Assembly (NCBI RefSeq): GCF_022345965.1
Contig: NZ_JAKRMU010000003.1
Span: forward strand, 186,001-250,000
DNA length: 64,000 nt
Direction: 5' to 3'
From: Corynebacterium sp. ACRQK
GTDB lineage: Bacteria; Actinomycetota; Actinomycetes; Mycobacteriales; Mycobacteriaceae
The position numbers and the translations under genes are program-made. Under the pieces are notes generated by a model. It saw only the letters and a program-made list of their open reading frames with translations, had not been told where the DNA came from and made no database searches. This document shows, piece after piece, positions 35,318 to 43,415 of the stretch; position 1 is the first letter of the stretch; each line of letters starts with the position of its first letter.

Positions 35318-36156
35318 GCGTAGCGCCCTCCGTAGTCGCCCGTGCCGTCGGCGCGCAGGTGCACGATCTCCCCGGCGCGGATCACGCGCGTGCCCTCGCG
35401 GGTGCGGACCAGCAGCTCGCCGTCGTCGTCGATGTCGGTGGCCGTGCCCTCCACGACCTCGTCGCCGGGTAGGAAAGCGCGCACGGAGGTGCCGATGGTC
35501 GCGGAAGCCTGGCGGTAGCGCGGTAGTACGGTCTGGGCCGCCCCTCCTAGTCGACGCCACCTCTCCAGATTCGCCGTCAGCTCCGCGAACACGGCCACCG
35601 CGACGTCCTCGCGGCTTGGGCAGGGCCGTCCCAGGCGGTTGCACTCCAGGTCGATGGAGCTGGCGTGGGCGACGGGCAGCTCGTCGGTCTGCAGGTCGTA
35701 GTTGATGCCGAAGCCCAGGATGATCGCCGGGTGCGGGTCCAGGTGCACGGCCTCTACCAGGATGCCCACCAGCTTACGGCCGTCCAGCACGCAGTCGTTG
35801 GGCCACTTCAGCTGGATGGGGATGTCCGCGGAGGCGCGGATGCCCTCCACGATCGACAGACCCGTGAGCAGCGGCAGCAGGCTAATGCGATCCACAGGCA
35901 CGTCCGGCAGGCGTAGCAGCACGGAGCAGATCAGCTGGCTGCGGGCCGGGGCCTCGAAGGAGCGGCCCTTGCGTCCGCGCCCGGCGGTCTGCTCCTCGGC
36001 CATGAGTAGGGACATGTCGGGCAGGCCCTCCCCACAACGCACGCGGTCGGCCAAATCGGTGCTGGTGGAGCCGGTGGTTTCCAGCACTTCGACGTGGCGG
36101 TAGCCCAGCGGGGCCAGGCGCTCGGCCAGGCGGCGGGGGTCTAGCGGCGTGCGCAT
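35314..36156 (-). CDS. birA: Biotin-[acetyl-CoA-carboxylase] ligase
   Basis: A 280-residue class I biotin protein ligase with no N-terminal DNA-binding domain. GSTSTDL, the biotin-binding EEQTAGRGRKGR loop, LQLKWPNDC (here IQLKWPNDC) with the catalytic lysine, and the C-terminal SH3-like cap are present. It attaches biotin to the AccBC subunit encoded at 43.4 kb, explaining its place at the head of the divergent carboxylase locus. The start at 36156 (MRTPLDPRRL) is chosen because homology starts there; the longer frame would run into the divergent accD gene. Confidence 0.93.
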   Translation of the reverse strand: MRTPLDPRRLAERLAPLGYRHVEVLETTGSTSTDLADRVRCGEGLPDMSLLMAEEQTAGRGRKGRSFEAPARSQLICSVLLRLPDVPVDRISLLPLLTGLSIVEGIRASADIPIQLKWPNDCVLDGRKLVGILVEAVHLDPHPAIILGFGINYDLQTDELPVAHASSIDLECNRLGRPCPSREDVAVAVFAELTANLERWRRLGGAAQTVLPRYRQASATIGTSVRAFLPGDEVVEGTATDIDDDGELLVRTREGTRVIRAGEIVHLRADGTGDYGGRYA

Positions 36157-36237
36157 GGGAGTACTGTCCTTTCTCTTCACATGCCTTCCCTCAGACACTC
36201 TAGCCCCACCAATCACGGCACTGGAGTTTTTACACCG

Positions 36238-36243
36238 TATTAT
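36238..36243 (+). promoter_or_regulatory. -10 box for a leaderless accD start
   Basis: TATTAT ends 7 nt before the ATG at 36251. It overlaps an upstream in-frame ATG at 36242, which argues that 36251 is the true start. The -35 is not evident. Confidence 0.5.
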
Positions 36244-36250
36244 GGCGACC

Positions 36251-37606
36251 ATGAGCTCTACCACCGACACATCGACAACCGCCGGGAAGATCGCCGACCT
36301 CCGCGATCGCCTGGCGGAGACCCACAAGCCGCAGGGGGACGAGATCCCGCGCGCCCGTCGCCGCGTGGACGCACTGCTGGATGCCGGTAGCTTCGTGGAG
36401 ACCGACGCGCTGGCCCGCCACCGCGCCACCGCCTTCAAAGCCGACAAGTTCCGCCCCGCCACCGACGGCATCGTCGCCGGCTACGGCACCATCGACGGTC
36501 GCCCGGTGTGCGTGTTCTCGCAGGACGCCACCCTCTTCGACGGCCAGATCGGCGAGACCGCGGGCGAGAAGATCCTTAAGGTCATGGAGCTGGCCGTGAA
36601 GTCCGGCACCCCGCTGATCGGCATCTACGAAGGCGCCGGCGCTCGCCCGAACGAGGGCATCACGGCCCTCGAGTTCTTCTCCCGCATCCACAGCCTGCAG
36701 ACAAAACTCTCCGGCGTGGTTCCGCAGATCGCCCTGGTCGCCGGCCCCACCAGCGGCGCGCTGGTGCACTCGGTGGTTCTGTCCGACGTCGTCGTTGCGG
36801 TCAAGGGTGCCGGGGAGCTGGTAGATGACGCCACCGACGGCACCGCCCACATCCTCGCCGAGGACGACGCCTCCGCGCTGGGACTCGTCGCGGACATCCT
36901 GAGCTACCTGCCCAGCAACAACCGGGCACTCCCCCTGCGCGGGGACGAGACGGAGGCAGAGCCGGAGACAGACGAGCTGGACGGCCTGATCCCTGACTCG
37001 GACGCGCAGGCCTACGACATGCACGAGGTGCTGAACCGCGTGGTCGACGCGAGCTCTGTACTGGAACTCCAGAAGTTCCACGCGCCGCACCTGATCACGA
37101 CGCTGGCGCGCGTGGGCGGCCGGAGTGTGGGCGTCATCGCGAACCAGCCCGAACAACAAGCAGGGGCGATCGACGACGCGGCGGCCGAGAAGGCAGCGCG
37201 CTTCATCCGCTTCTGCGACGCCTTCAACGTGCCGCTGGTGACCTTCGTGGACTCGGCGGGCTACGTGCCGGACGTGCTGTTCCGCCGCACCGCGAAGCTG
37301 ATCGGCGTGACGGCCGCGGCGAGCGTCGGCAAGATCGCCGTTATTACCCGCAAGGCCTTCGGCGACGCCTACCTTTCCCTGGGTGCAAAGCGCCTGGGCA
37401 CCGACCTGGTGTATGCATGGCCGACCGCGCAGATCGCGCAAGACGATAGCTACCAGGCGGAGCCCTACTCCGCCGCGGAGCGGGGCCTGGTGGACGCGGT
37501 GATCCCGCCGCGCGAGACCCGCGCCCGCATCGTCGACGGCCTGCGCCTGGTGGAGCGCAAGGCCGAGGACGGCTACCCGCGCAAGCACGACAACCTGCCG
37601 TTCTAG
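36251..37606 (+). CDS. accD: Divergent, short acyl-CoA carboxylase carboxyltransferase subunit
   Basis: A 451-residue carboxyltransferase beta-type subunit, about 90 residues shorter than typical AccD proteins. Both crotonase-like halves are recognisable (KILKVMELAVKSGTPLIGIYEGAGA; VGVIANQPEQQAG; YAWPTAQIA). Segments usual in the family are missing: the GPDVIKTVTGEE-like loop of the first half, the G-x-x-Q-E-x-G-G-I stretch after DVPGF (here DSAGYVPDVLFRR) and the loop after AWPTAQIA. The usual GGAY is GDAY. In C. glutamicum this locus has accD1 and accD2; here only one gene remains. It may be a structural or long-chain-specific (AccD2-like) subunit, or have reduced activity. It is followed by accE after 10 bp. 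Confidence 0.85.
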   Translation: MSSTTDTSTTAGKIADLRDRLAETHKPQGDEIPRARRRVDALLDAGSFVETDALARHRATAFKADKFRPATDGIVAGYGTIDGRPVCVFSQDATLFDGQIGETAGEKILKVMELAVKSGTPLIGIYEGAGARPNEGITALEFFSRIHSLQTKLSGVVPQIALVAGPTSGALVHSVVLSDVVVAVKGAGELVDDATDGTAHILAEDDASALGLVADILSYLPSNNRALPLRGDETEAEPETDELDGLIPDSDAQAYDMHEVLNRVVDASSVLELQKFHAPHLITTLARVGGRSVGVIANQPEQQAGAIDDAAAEKAARFIRFCDAFNVPLVTFVDSAGYVPDVLFRRTAKLIGVTAAASVGKIAVITRKAFGDAYLSLGAKRLGTDLVYAWPTAQIAQDDSYQAEPYSAAERGLVDAVIPPRETRARIVDGLRLVERKAEDGYPRKHDNLPF

Positions 37607-37616
37607 GAGGAAGCGC

Positions 37617-37811
37617 GTGACTGACTTTCAGGTGATCAAGGGCAACCCGGACGAGGTAGAGACCCGGGCGCTGCAGCTCATCGTCGACGACCTGGCCAAG
37701 GAGGCCGAGGCGCTGCGCAATGCGAAGCCGGATACGCGCGGGCACTACGGCCGCGAGCTGCGCCACAGCAGCCCCGGCGCGTTCCGCAATCCGCGGATGC
37801 CGCGGGGGTAG
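37617..37811 (+). CDS. accE: Acyl-CoA carboxylase epsilon subunit
   Basis: A 64-residue small subunit. FQVIKGNPDEVETRALQ matches the N-terminal motif of AccE, and a basic Pro/Arg tail ends the protein. AccE stabilises complexes of AccBC with carboxyltransferase subunits in actinobacteria, notably the mycolate-directed ones. The start is a GTG with an AGGAGG site at 37605-37610. It lies between accD and maf with tight spacing (3 bp before maf). Confidence 0.88.
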   Translation: MTDFQVIKGNPDEVETRALQLIVDDLAKEAEALRNAKPDTRGHYGRELRHSSPGAFRNPRMPRG

Positions 37812-37814
37812 GAC

Positions 37815-38399
37815 ATGCAGCTAACTTTGGCCAGCACCTCGCCAGCGCGCGAGAAAGTGCTGAATGCTGCCGGGGTAATCCCCCGCAAAGTCTCCCCCGG
37901 TGTGAACGAGGAAGCCGCCGTCGCGAGCCTGGTGGACCCCACCCCGGTGCAGTATGTGCAGCACCTGGCCACCGCGAAGGCGCAGGCGGTAGACGGTGAA
38001 CTAGTGCTGGGCGGCGACAGCATGCTGCTGATCGACGGCGAGCTGCAAGGCAAGCCGCACACGCGCGAGGAGACGGTGCGGCGGTGGCACCAGCAGCGCG
38101 GGAAGCGCGCAGAGCTAATCACCGGACATGCACTTATTGACGCCGCCACGGGCCAGATCTACGAGGAAGCCGTGGCCACGCAAATCCAGTTCGCCGAGGT
38201 CTCCGACCGAGCGATCGAGGCGTACGCCGCCACCGGCGAGCCGTTGGAATGTGCTGGTGCCTTCACCCTGGAAGCGCTCGGCGGCTGGTTCATCGAGAGT
38301 ATCGACGGGCACCCGTCGGCCGTGATCGGCCTATCACTCCCCGCCCTGCGGCGGGGGCTGGACTATTTCGGCTACGACTTCTCCGACCTCTGGGGCTAG
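37815..38399 (+). CDS. maf: Maf-like nucleotide pyrophosphatase
   Basis: A 194-residue Maf/Ham1-superfamily enzyme that hydrolyses non-canonical or canonical nucleoside triphosphates to monophosphates. The N-terminal LTLASTSPAREKVL (SxSPxR motif), the VLGGDSML acidic motif and the EALGGWFIESIDG stretch are present. It is co-transcribed with accE. Family members affect division or remove modified nucleotides; the exact substrate is open. Confidence 0.92.
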   Translation: MQLTLASTSPAREKVLNAAGVIPRKVSPGVNEEAAVASLVDPTPVQYVQHLATAKAQAVDGELVLGGDSMLLIDGELQGKPHTREETVRRWHQQRGKRAELITGHALIDAATGQIYEEAVATQIQFAEVSDRAIEAYAATGEPLECAGAFTLEALGGWFIESIDGHPSAVIGLSLPALRRGLDYFGYDFSDLWG

Positions 38400-38404
38400 G
38401 TCGG

Positions 38405-39637
38405 CTAGTCGGCCTTGACGGAGCGTTGCTCCGGGCCGACGTAACTGGATAGCGGGCGGATCAGGGCGTTGTCCTCGTTTTGCTCCACGATGTGGGCGGT
38501 CCAGCCGACGACGCGAGCCATGACGAAAATCGGGGTAAAGAACGGGATGTCGATGCCCAGCATGTAGTAAGTCGGGCCCGCCGGGAAATCCAGGTTCGGC
38601 TGGATACCGGTGCGCTGGTCCATGGCCTTCTGCATGTTGTCGTACATATCCACCCAGCGCTGGCCGTCGTGATTGGCGGCGGTGCGGCGCATAGCGGCCT
38701 CCATGGTGGGCACGCGCGAGTCGCCCTTCTTGTATACGCGGTGACCGAAGCCCATGATCTTGTTCTTCGCGTCGCACTGGTCCAGCACCCACTGCTCGGC
38801 GGCCGCCGGGTCCTCGACAGCCAAGAAGTTGTGCATCACGGCCTCGTTCGCGCCACCGTGCAGCGGTCCCTTGAGGGCGCCGATGGAACCGGTGACGGCG
38901 GAGTAGACGTCGCTCATGGTCGAGCTGATCACGCGGCCGGTGAAAGTGGAGGCGTTGAAGCCGTGCTCCGCGTACAGGGTGAGGGACTGGTCGAAGGCCT
39001 CGACGTCGTCGCGGTTGTTGGCGGGGCTGCCCTCCTCGTCGCCGAAGCACATGTAGAGGAAGTTCTCGGCGATATCGCGGTCGCGGGAGGGCGGGATATA
39101 ATCCAGGTTCTTGCGGCGGCGTAGGTCGTAGGCGATGATCGTCGGCAGCTTGGCCAGCAGGGTCAGCCCAGTGCGGCGCACGGCATCGGGGCTGCGGTCG
39201 TCCGCATTGAGGTCCTCCGTGCCGAACACGCTCACCGCAGTGCGCAGCACGTCCATGGGGTGGGCGGTCTTCGGCAGGGAGTTAATGAGGTCCAGCATGC
39301 TGCGGTCGATGGGGCGCAAGGCGCGCTCTCGCTGGCGGAACTGCTCCAGCTCGCGGAAATCCGGCAGTTCGCCGTTCCAGAGAAGGTAGGCCACGTCCTC
39401 GAAGGTGCAGTGCTCGGCCAGTTCCTGGACGGGATAGCCCCGGTAGGTCAGGGAGTTGGTCTCCGGGTTCACCTTCGAGACACCGGACGTGTCCACCACC
39501 ACGCCGTTTAGGCCCTTGTTGATGTTCTTGTCGGTACCGGTGACGTTGGAGGTCTTGCTGGATTGAGCGCGGGGCGTGGTGAAGTTGGTGCGTCCGCGGT
39601 CGAAGGGTGCGTTGGAAACCTTGATCGGCTTAGTCAT
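38405..39637 (-). CDS. prpC: 2-methylcitrate synthase
   Basis: A 410-residue type II-like citrate synthase of the PrpC group. It condenses propionyl-CoA with oxaloacetate. HGGANEAVMHNF and GHRVYKKGDSR hold the catalytic histidines, and FPAGPTYYMLGI the catalytic aspartate region. Assignment to PrpC rather than GltA rests on its place 19 bp after prpD and its short length. The start at 39637 has an AAAGGA site. The methylisocitrate lyase gene prpB, between prpD and prpC in C. glutamicum, is absent here. Confidence 0.9.
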   Translation of the reverse strand: MTKPIKVSNAPFDRGRTNFTTPRAQSSKTSNVTGTDKNINKGLNGVVVDTSGVSKVNPETNSLTYRGYPVQELAEHCTFEDVAYLLWNGELPDFRELEQFRQRERALRPIDRSMLDLINSLPKTAHPMDVLRTAVSVFGTEDLNADDRSPDAVRRTGLTLLAKLPTIIAYDLRRRKNLDYIPPSRDRDIAENFLYMCFGDEEGSPANNRDDVEAFDQSLTLYAEHGFNASTFTGRVISSTMSDVYSAVTGSIGALKGPLHGGANEAVMHNFLAVEDPAAAEQWVLDQCDAKNKIMGFGHRVYKKGDSRVPTMEAAMRRTAANHDGQRWVDMYDNMQKAMDQRTGIQPNLDFPAGPTYYMLGIDIPFFTPIFVMARVVGWTAHIVEQNEDNALIRPLSSYVGPEQRSVKAD

Positions 39638-39656
39638 GGTGAGTAGTCCTTTCGGG

Positions 39657-41153
39657 TTAGAAGATGCCGCCGGGGATCTGTGGGGCACGCGCCAACACGT
39701 CTTCGCTGACCACGAGGTTCAGCTGGCCAAGCTCACCGGGGGCCAGGTCCGCGGTGGCCTCGGCGACGGCTAGGAAGCGATCCTGCTCCGCCTCGTCCAC
39801 CACGCCCTCGGCCAGGGTGCGGAACTTGCTGATGTAATCGGCGCGGCCGAAGGGGCGGGCGCCCAGCGGGTGGGCGTCGGCCACGGCCAGCTCGTCAACG
39901 ATCTCGGTGCCGTCGCGCAGGGTGACTACTGCCTTGCAGCCGAAGGCCTTCTCGGCCGGGTCGGTGGAGTGGTAGCGGCGGGTCCACTCCGGATCCTCCA
40001 CGGTGGAGATCTTGTGCCACAGCTCCACGGTTTCCGGGCGCTGGGCGCGCTCGGGGGCGTAGGAGCGCTCGTGGTGCCACTCGCCGTCTTCGAGGGCGAC
40101 GGCGAAGATGTACATCACGGAGTGGTCCAGCGTCTCGCGCGAAGCCTTTGGATCGAACTTCTGCGGGTCGTTCGAGCCGGTGCCGATCACGTAGTGGGTG
40201 TGGTGGCTGGTGTGCAGCACGATGCTTTCCACCTGGCTTAAATCCCCGATCTTGTCCCGCATGCGGCGGGCCAGGTCAATCGGCGCCTGGGACTGGTACT
40301 CCGCGGAGTGCTCCTTGGTGTAGGTATCCAGGATCGCCCGCTTCGGCTCCCCCGCCTCCGGCAGGGGTACGACGTAATGAGCGTCCGGGCCGTCCAGCAG
40401 CCAGGCGATCACGCCGTCCTCGCCCTCCCAGATCGGAGCCGGGGCGCCCTCGCCGCGCATGGCGCGATCCACAGCCTCCACCGCCATCTTCCCGGCGAAT
40501 GCGGGCGCGTGGGCCTTCCAGGAGCTGATGAGCCCCTTGCGGGACTGGCGCGTAGCCGTGGTGGTGTGCAGCGCCTGGCCGACGGCCTGGTAGATCACCT
40601 GCGGGTCCAGTCGCAGCAGCGTGCCGATGCCCGCGGCCGCGGACGGCCCCAGGTGTGCGACGTGGTCGATCTTGTGCTTGTGCAGGGAAATGCCCTTGAC
40701 CAGGTCCACCTGGATCTCGTAGCCGGTGGCGATGCCGCGGATCAGGTCGCGCCCGCCCAGCCCGCGCGCCTGCGCTACGGCCAGGATCGGCGGGATGTTG
40801 TCACCTGGGTGGGAGTACTCGGCGGCCAGGAAAGTATCGTGAAAATCCAGCTCGCGCACCGCTACGCCGTTGGCCCAGGCGGCCCATTCGGGGGAGACGG
40901 TGGCGTCAGTACCAAAAACGGCGCTGGGCCCGGTGTGGCACAGCGACTGGGTGCGCGCCGAAGTGACGGGGCGGCGCAGGATGGAAGCGGCAGCGACGGC
41001 CGCGTTGTCGATAATGCGGTTGACCACCATGTCCGCGGTATCTTGCGGCACCTCGACCGGGTCGGCGGCGACCTGCGCGACCTTCCAGGCAAGGTGCTCT
41101 TCCTGCGGAAGGTCGTCGGCAGAGGGGTGGACGCGAACGTCGTGGTTAATCAT
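39657..41153 (-). CDS. prpD: 2-methylcitrate dehydratase
   Basis: A 498-residue MmgE/PrpD-family enzyme that dehydrates 2-methylcitrate in the methylcitrate cycle. The N-terminal helical domain ([19 protein letters not shown]) and the stretch [20 protein letters not shown] are typical. It leads a two-gene operon with prpC. The upstream gap of 123 bp is A+T-rich near 41221-41245 and holds the terminator of the gene before it. Confidence 0.93.
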   Translation of the reverse strand: MINHDVRVHPSADDLPQEEHLAWKVAQVAADPVEVPQDTADMVVNRIIDNAAVAAASILRRPVTSARTQSLCHTGPSAVFGTDATVSPEWAAWANGVAVRELDFHDTFLAAEYSHPGDNIPPILAVAQARGLGGRDLIRGIATGYEIQVDLVKGISLHKHKIDHVAHLGPSAAAGIGTLLRLDPQVIYQAVGQALHTTTATRQSRKGLISSWKAHAPAFAGKMAVEAVDRAMRGEGAPAPIWEGEDGVIAWLLDGPDAHYVVPLPEAGEPKRAILDTYTKEHSAEYQSQAPIDLARRMRDKIGDLSQVESIVLHTSHHTHYVIGTGSNDPQKFDPKASRETLDHSVMYIFAVALEDGEWHHERSYAPERAQRPETVELWHKISTVEDPEWTRRYHSTDPAEKAFGCKAVVTLRDGTEIVDELAVADAHPLGARPFGRADYISKFRTLAEGVVDEAEQDRFLAVAEATADLAPGELGQLNLVVSEDVLARAPQIPGGIF

Positions 41154-41250
41154 CGCGGGGGTTAGATCCTTTCGGAGATGGAGACTGTGATGCGCCTCAC
41201 TCTAACGCCCCGCGGCGAGTTATGTAGTTAAACAAATATTTTTTGACACC

Positions 41251-41273
41251 AAAACGTCAGTGTTGCGCTGACG
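41251..41273 (-). terminator. Terminator after the Cj0069-like gene
   Basis: A compact hairpin with arms 41255-41262 and 41266-41273 (8 bp including one G-T pair, 3-nt loop) is followed on the minus strand by TTTT at 41254-41251. It begins 4 bp after the stop codon and separates this gene from prpDC. Confidence 0.7.
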
Positions 41274-41276
41274 CGC

Positions 41277-42341
41277 TTAAGCGTGCTTTTCCTCCACGCG
41301 CTTAATGGCCTCTTCGGCAACCAGCTGCTGGATGCCCATGTCCAGCTCGGAGGTGAAGCCCACGCAGGAGCAGTTGATCTCGCCCAGGACGTAGGTGTCC
41401 TCGCCGGTCTCGTCGTCATCGGCCAGCATGAAGTCGGCGGTCCAGATCAGTGGGATGTTGTCGCCACCCAGCTTCTCGGCGATGACCGGGCGAGCCTCGG
41501 CGAACATGTCCACCAGCCCCTGCCACCCCTCCGGCTTCTGGTAGGTGTACTTCGCGCCAGAGAACAGGGTTGCGGAGAACGCGTCGCCGCCCTCGGCCGG
41601 CTTCTTGTGAACCACGAACACCGGATGCGGGCCGACCAGCAGAATACGGATCTCGCCCTCGACGATGCGCGGCAGGAAGCGCATGTCCACCAGCATGCCG
41701 TTGTCGCCGACGATGTACTGGTCGCAGAAGTCCATGAACTCGCCCAGCTCGCGAACCTCAGTGTGGTTGTCAACTGCCTCGGTGCACTTCAACTTCGTAT
41801 CCAGGGGCAGAGCCGTGCCCGGCTCGATGGACTCGGCCAGCTGCTTGTCTTCCAGCTGCACGCGCCAGATACCAGAGCCGGTGGAGCCGCGGTTCTGCTT
41901 CAGCACGCGCTCGCCGTAGGACAGGGAGGTGGGGAAAGTCTTGTGGAAGGAGTCGACGTCGTAGTAGGCGGCGGTGTCGTCCGGCACCAGGTCGGTGTCG
42001 TTCAGCTTCACCAGCGCATCCTTCGCGCCGTAAGCCATCATCTCGGCCGGGGTGGACATGCCCACCAGGCCGGCCTCCTCGGTCAGCTTGGTCAGCATGT
42101 CGAAGTAGCCCTTTTCGCCGCCGGGGATGTGACCCGGGTTGACGCGGGAGATGTAAGCGTCGTACTTAGCGGCAACGTCCTCGTAAATTTCGCTGGCCTT
42201 CTCCGGGTCGAAGTAGAGAACCTCGGCGCCCCAGCCCTTCTCACGGATGGCCTCGACGATGGGCATAGTGTCGCGGCGGTGGCCGTCCTCGCCCTTGTCG
42301 TTTCCGCCCTGAACCTCAAAGACAACAATGTTCTTGTGCAC
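41277..42341 (-). CDS. Cj0069-family ATP-grasp-like protein
   Basis: A 354-residue soluble protein. The N-terminal IVVFEVQGGNDKGEDGHRRD and the later VLKQNRGSTGSGIWRV, LVDMRFLPRIVEGEIR and DTYVLGEINCSCVG have the layout of an ATP-grasp fold (nucleotide lysine, glycine-rich loop, metal-binding Glu/Asn near the end). It matches my recollection of Cj0069-type proteins (DUF6815), whose function is not established. The GTG at 42341 is preferred because an AGGGGA site precedes it; a start 15 codons upstream lacks one. It is monocistronic, with a terminator behind it and a divergent rhodanese gene ahead. Confidence 0.7.
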   Translation of the reverse strand: MHKNIVVFEVQGGNDKGEDGHRRDTMPIVEAIREKGWGAEVLYFDPEKASEIYEDVAAKYDAYISRVNPGHIPGGEKGYFDMLTKLTEEAGLVGMSTPAEMMAYGAKDALVKLNDTDLVPDDTAAYYDVDSFHKTFPTSLSYGERVLKQNRGSTGSGIWRVQLEDKQLAESIEPGTALPLDTKLKCTEAVDNHTEVRELGEFMDFCDQYIVGDNGMLVDMRFLPRIVEGEIRILLVGPHPVFVVHKKPAEGGDAFSATLFSGAKYTYQKPEGWQGLVDMFAEARPVIAEKLGGDNIPLIWTADFMLADDDETGEDTYVLGEINCSCVGFTSELDMGIQQLVAEEAIKRVEEKHA

Positions 42342-42492
42342 GGTTTCCCCTAGCTCTGGAAGTAAAAATGCAGTGCGTGTGGCCACGTTTAGCCAACATC
42401 TTTAATTCTATGACCAGCCAGCCTGGGCGGCAGTGTAAGAAAGGCTGGCAAGAAGGCGCTAGACTCTCAATCGATCGAAAGGCAGGTGTTTC

Positions 42493-43359
42493 ATGGGAAT
42501 CGAATTCGACCCTAGCCCACAGCTCAAGCAGTACGCGCACCCAAACAAGCTGGTCACGAACGCGTGGCTCGGTGCAAAGCTGGGAACCCCCGGCCTCAAA
42601 GTCGTCGAGGTGGATGCCGATTCGCTGTTATACGATATTGGTCACATTCCCACCGCCGTGCGCCTGAAATGGTACGAAGACCTGTCGGATCCGGTGTGGC
42701 GCGACCTTATCGGGCCAAAGGAATTCGAGGAACTCATGGGGCGCCTAGGCATTTCCCGGGAAGACACAGTGGTGTTCTACGGCGACCACGCGAACCTGTG
42801 GGCCGTGTACGCGCTGTGGGTCTTCGAACTCTTCGGCCACCCGGATGTGCGGATCCTGGACGGCGGGCGAGACGCCTGGATGCAAGAGGAACGCGAAATC
42901 TCCTATGCCGTCGATGAGGTGTCGCCCCGCCCCGTTTACTCGGTGCCCTCACACCGTAACGACCACACCCACCGCATCTTCGTCGACGAGCTGCGCACGA
43001 AGTTCGACGGCACCCAGGTAATCGACCTGCGCAACGCCGAGGAATACACCGGCGAGGTAACCCTGCCCGGCTACCCTATCCGCCGCAACGGACACGTACC
43101 GGGGGCCAAGAACCTACGCGCCGACTCCTCACTGCTGGCCAACTCGCGCTTCCGCCCTGTCGAAGCCATCAAGGACATTCATGCCGAACTGGAGCTGGAC
43201 CCCCACCGCGATACCGTTGTTTATTGCAACAACGGAGCCAGGGCCGCGCTCGAATGGTTCGTACTGCGCTTCCTCTTGGGGTGGGAAAATGTGCGGGTTT
43301 ACGATGGCTCGTGGATCGAATGGGGAAACATGATGCGCGTGCCCATCGAGCGTGGCTAA
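42493..43359 (+). CDS. Thiosulfate sulfurtransferase (rhodanese)
   Basis: A 288-residue two-domain rhodanese, thtR in corynebacterial naming. The inactive N-terminal domain has GHIPTAVRLKW. The active C-terminal domain has GHVPGAKNLRAD and the catalytic Cys245 in VYCNNGARAA; the loop C-N-N-G-A-R-A differs from the usual C-R-I-G-E-R-S, which may change the sulfur acceptor or donor. Its place just before accBC is conserved in corynebacteria. The ATG has an AAAGGCAGG site. Confidence 0.92.
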   Translation: MGIEFDPSPQLKQYAHPNKLVTNAWLGAKLGTPGLKVVEVDADSLLYDIGHIPTAVRLKWYEDLSDPVWRDLIGPKEFEELMGRLGISREDTVVFYGDHANLWAVYALWVFELFGHPDVRILDGGRDAWMQEEREISYAVDEVSPRPVYSVPSHRNDHTHRIFVDELRTKFDGTQVIDLRNAEEYTGEVTLPGYPIRRNGHVPGAKNLRADSSLLANSRFRPVEAIKDIHAELELDPHRDTVVYCNNGARAALEWFVLRFLLGWENVRVYDGSWIEWGNMMRVPIERG

Positions 43360-43415
43360 CCGGGGCGTGTAGCCTCATTAACTAACACCTAACTAATAAC
43401 CCGAAAGGATTGCCC

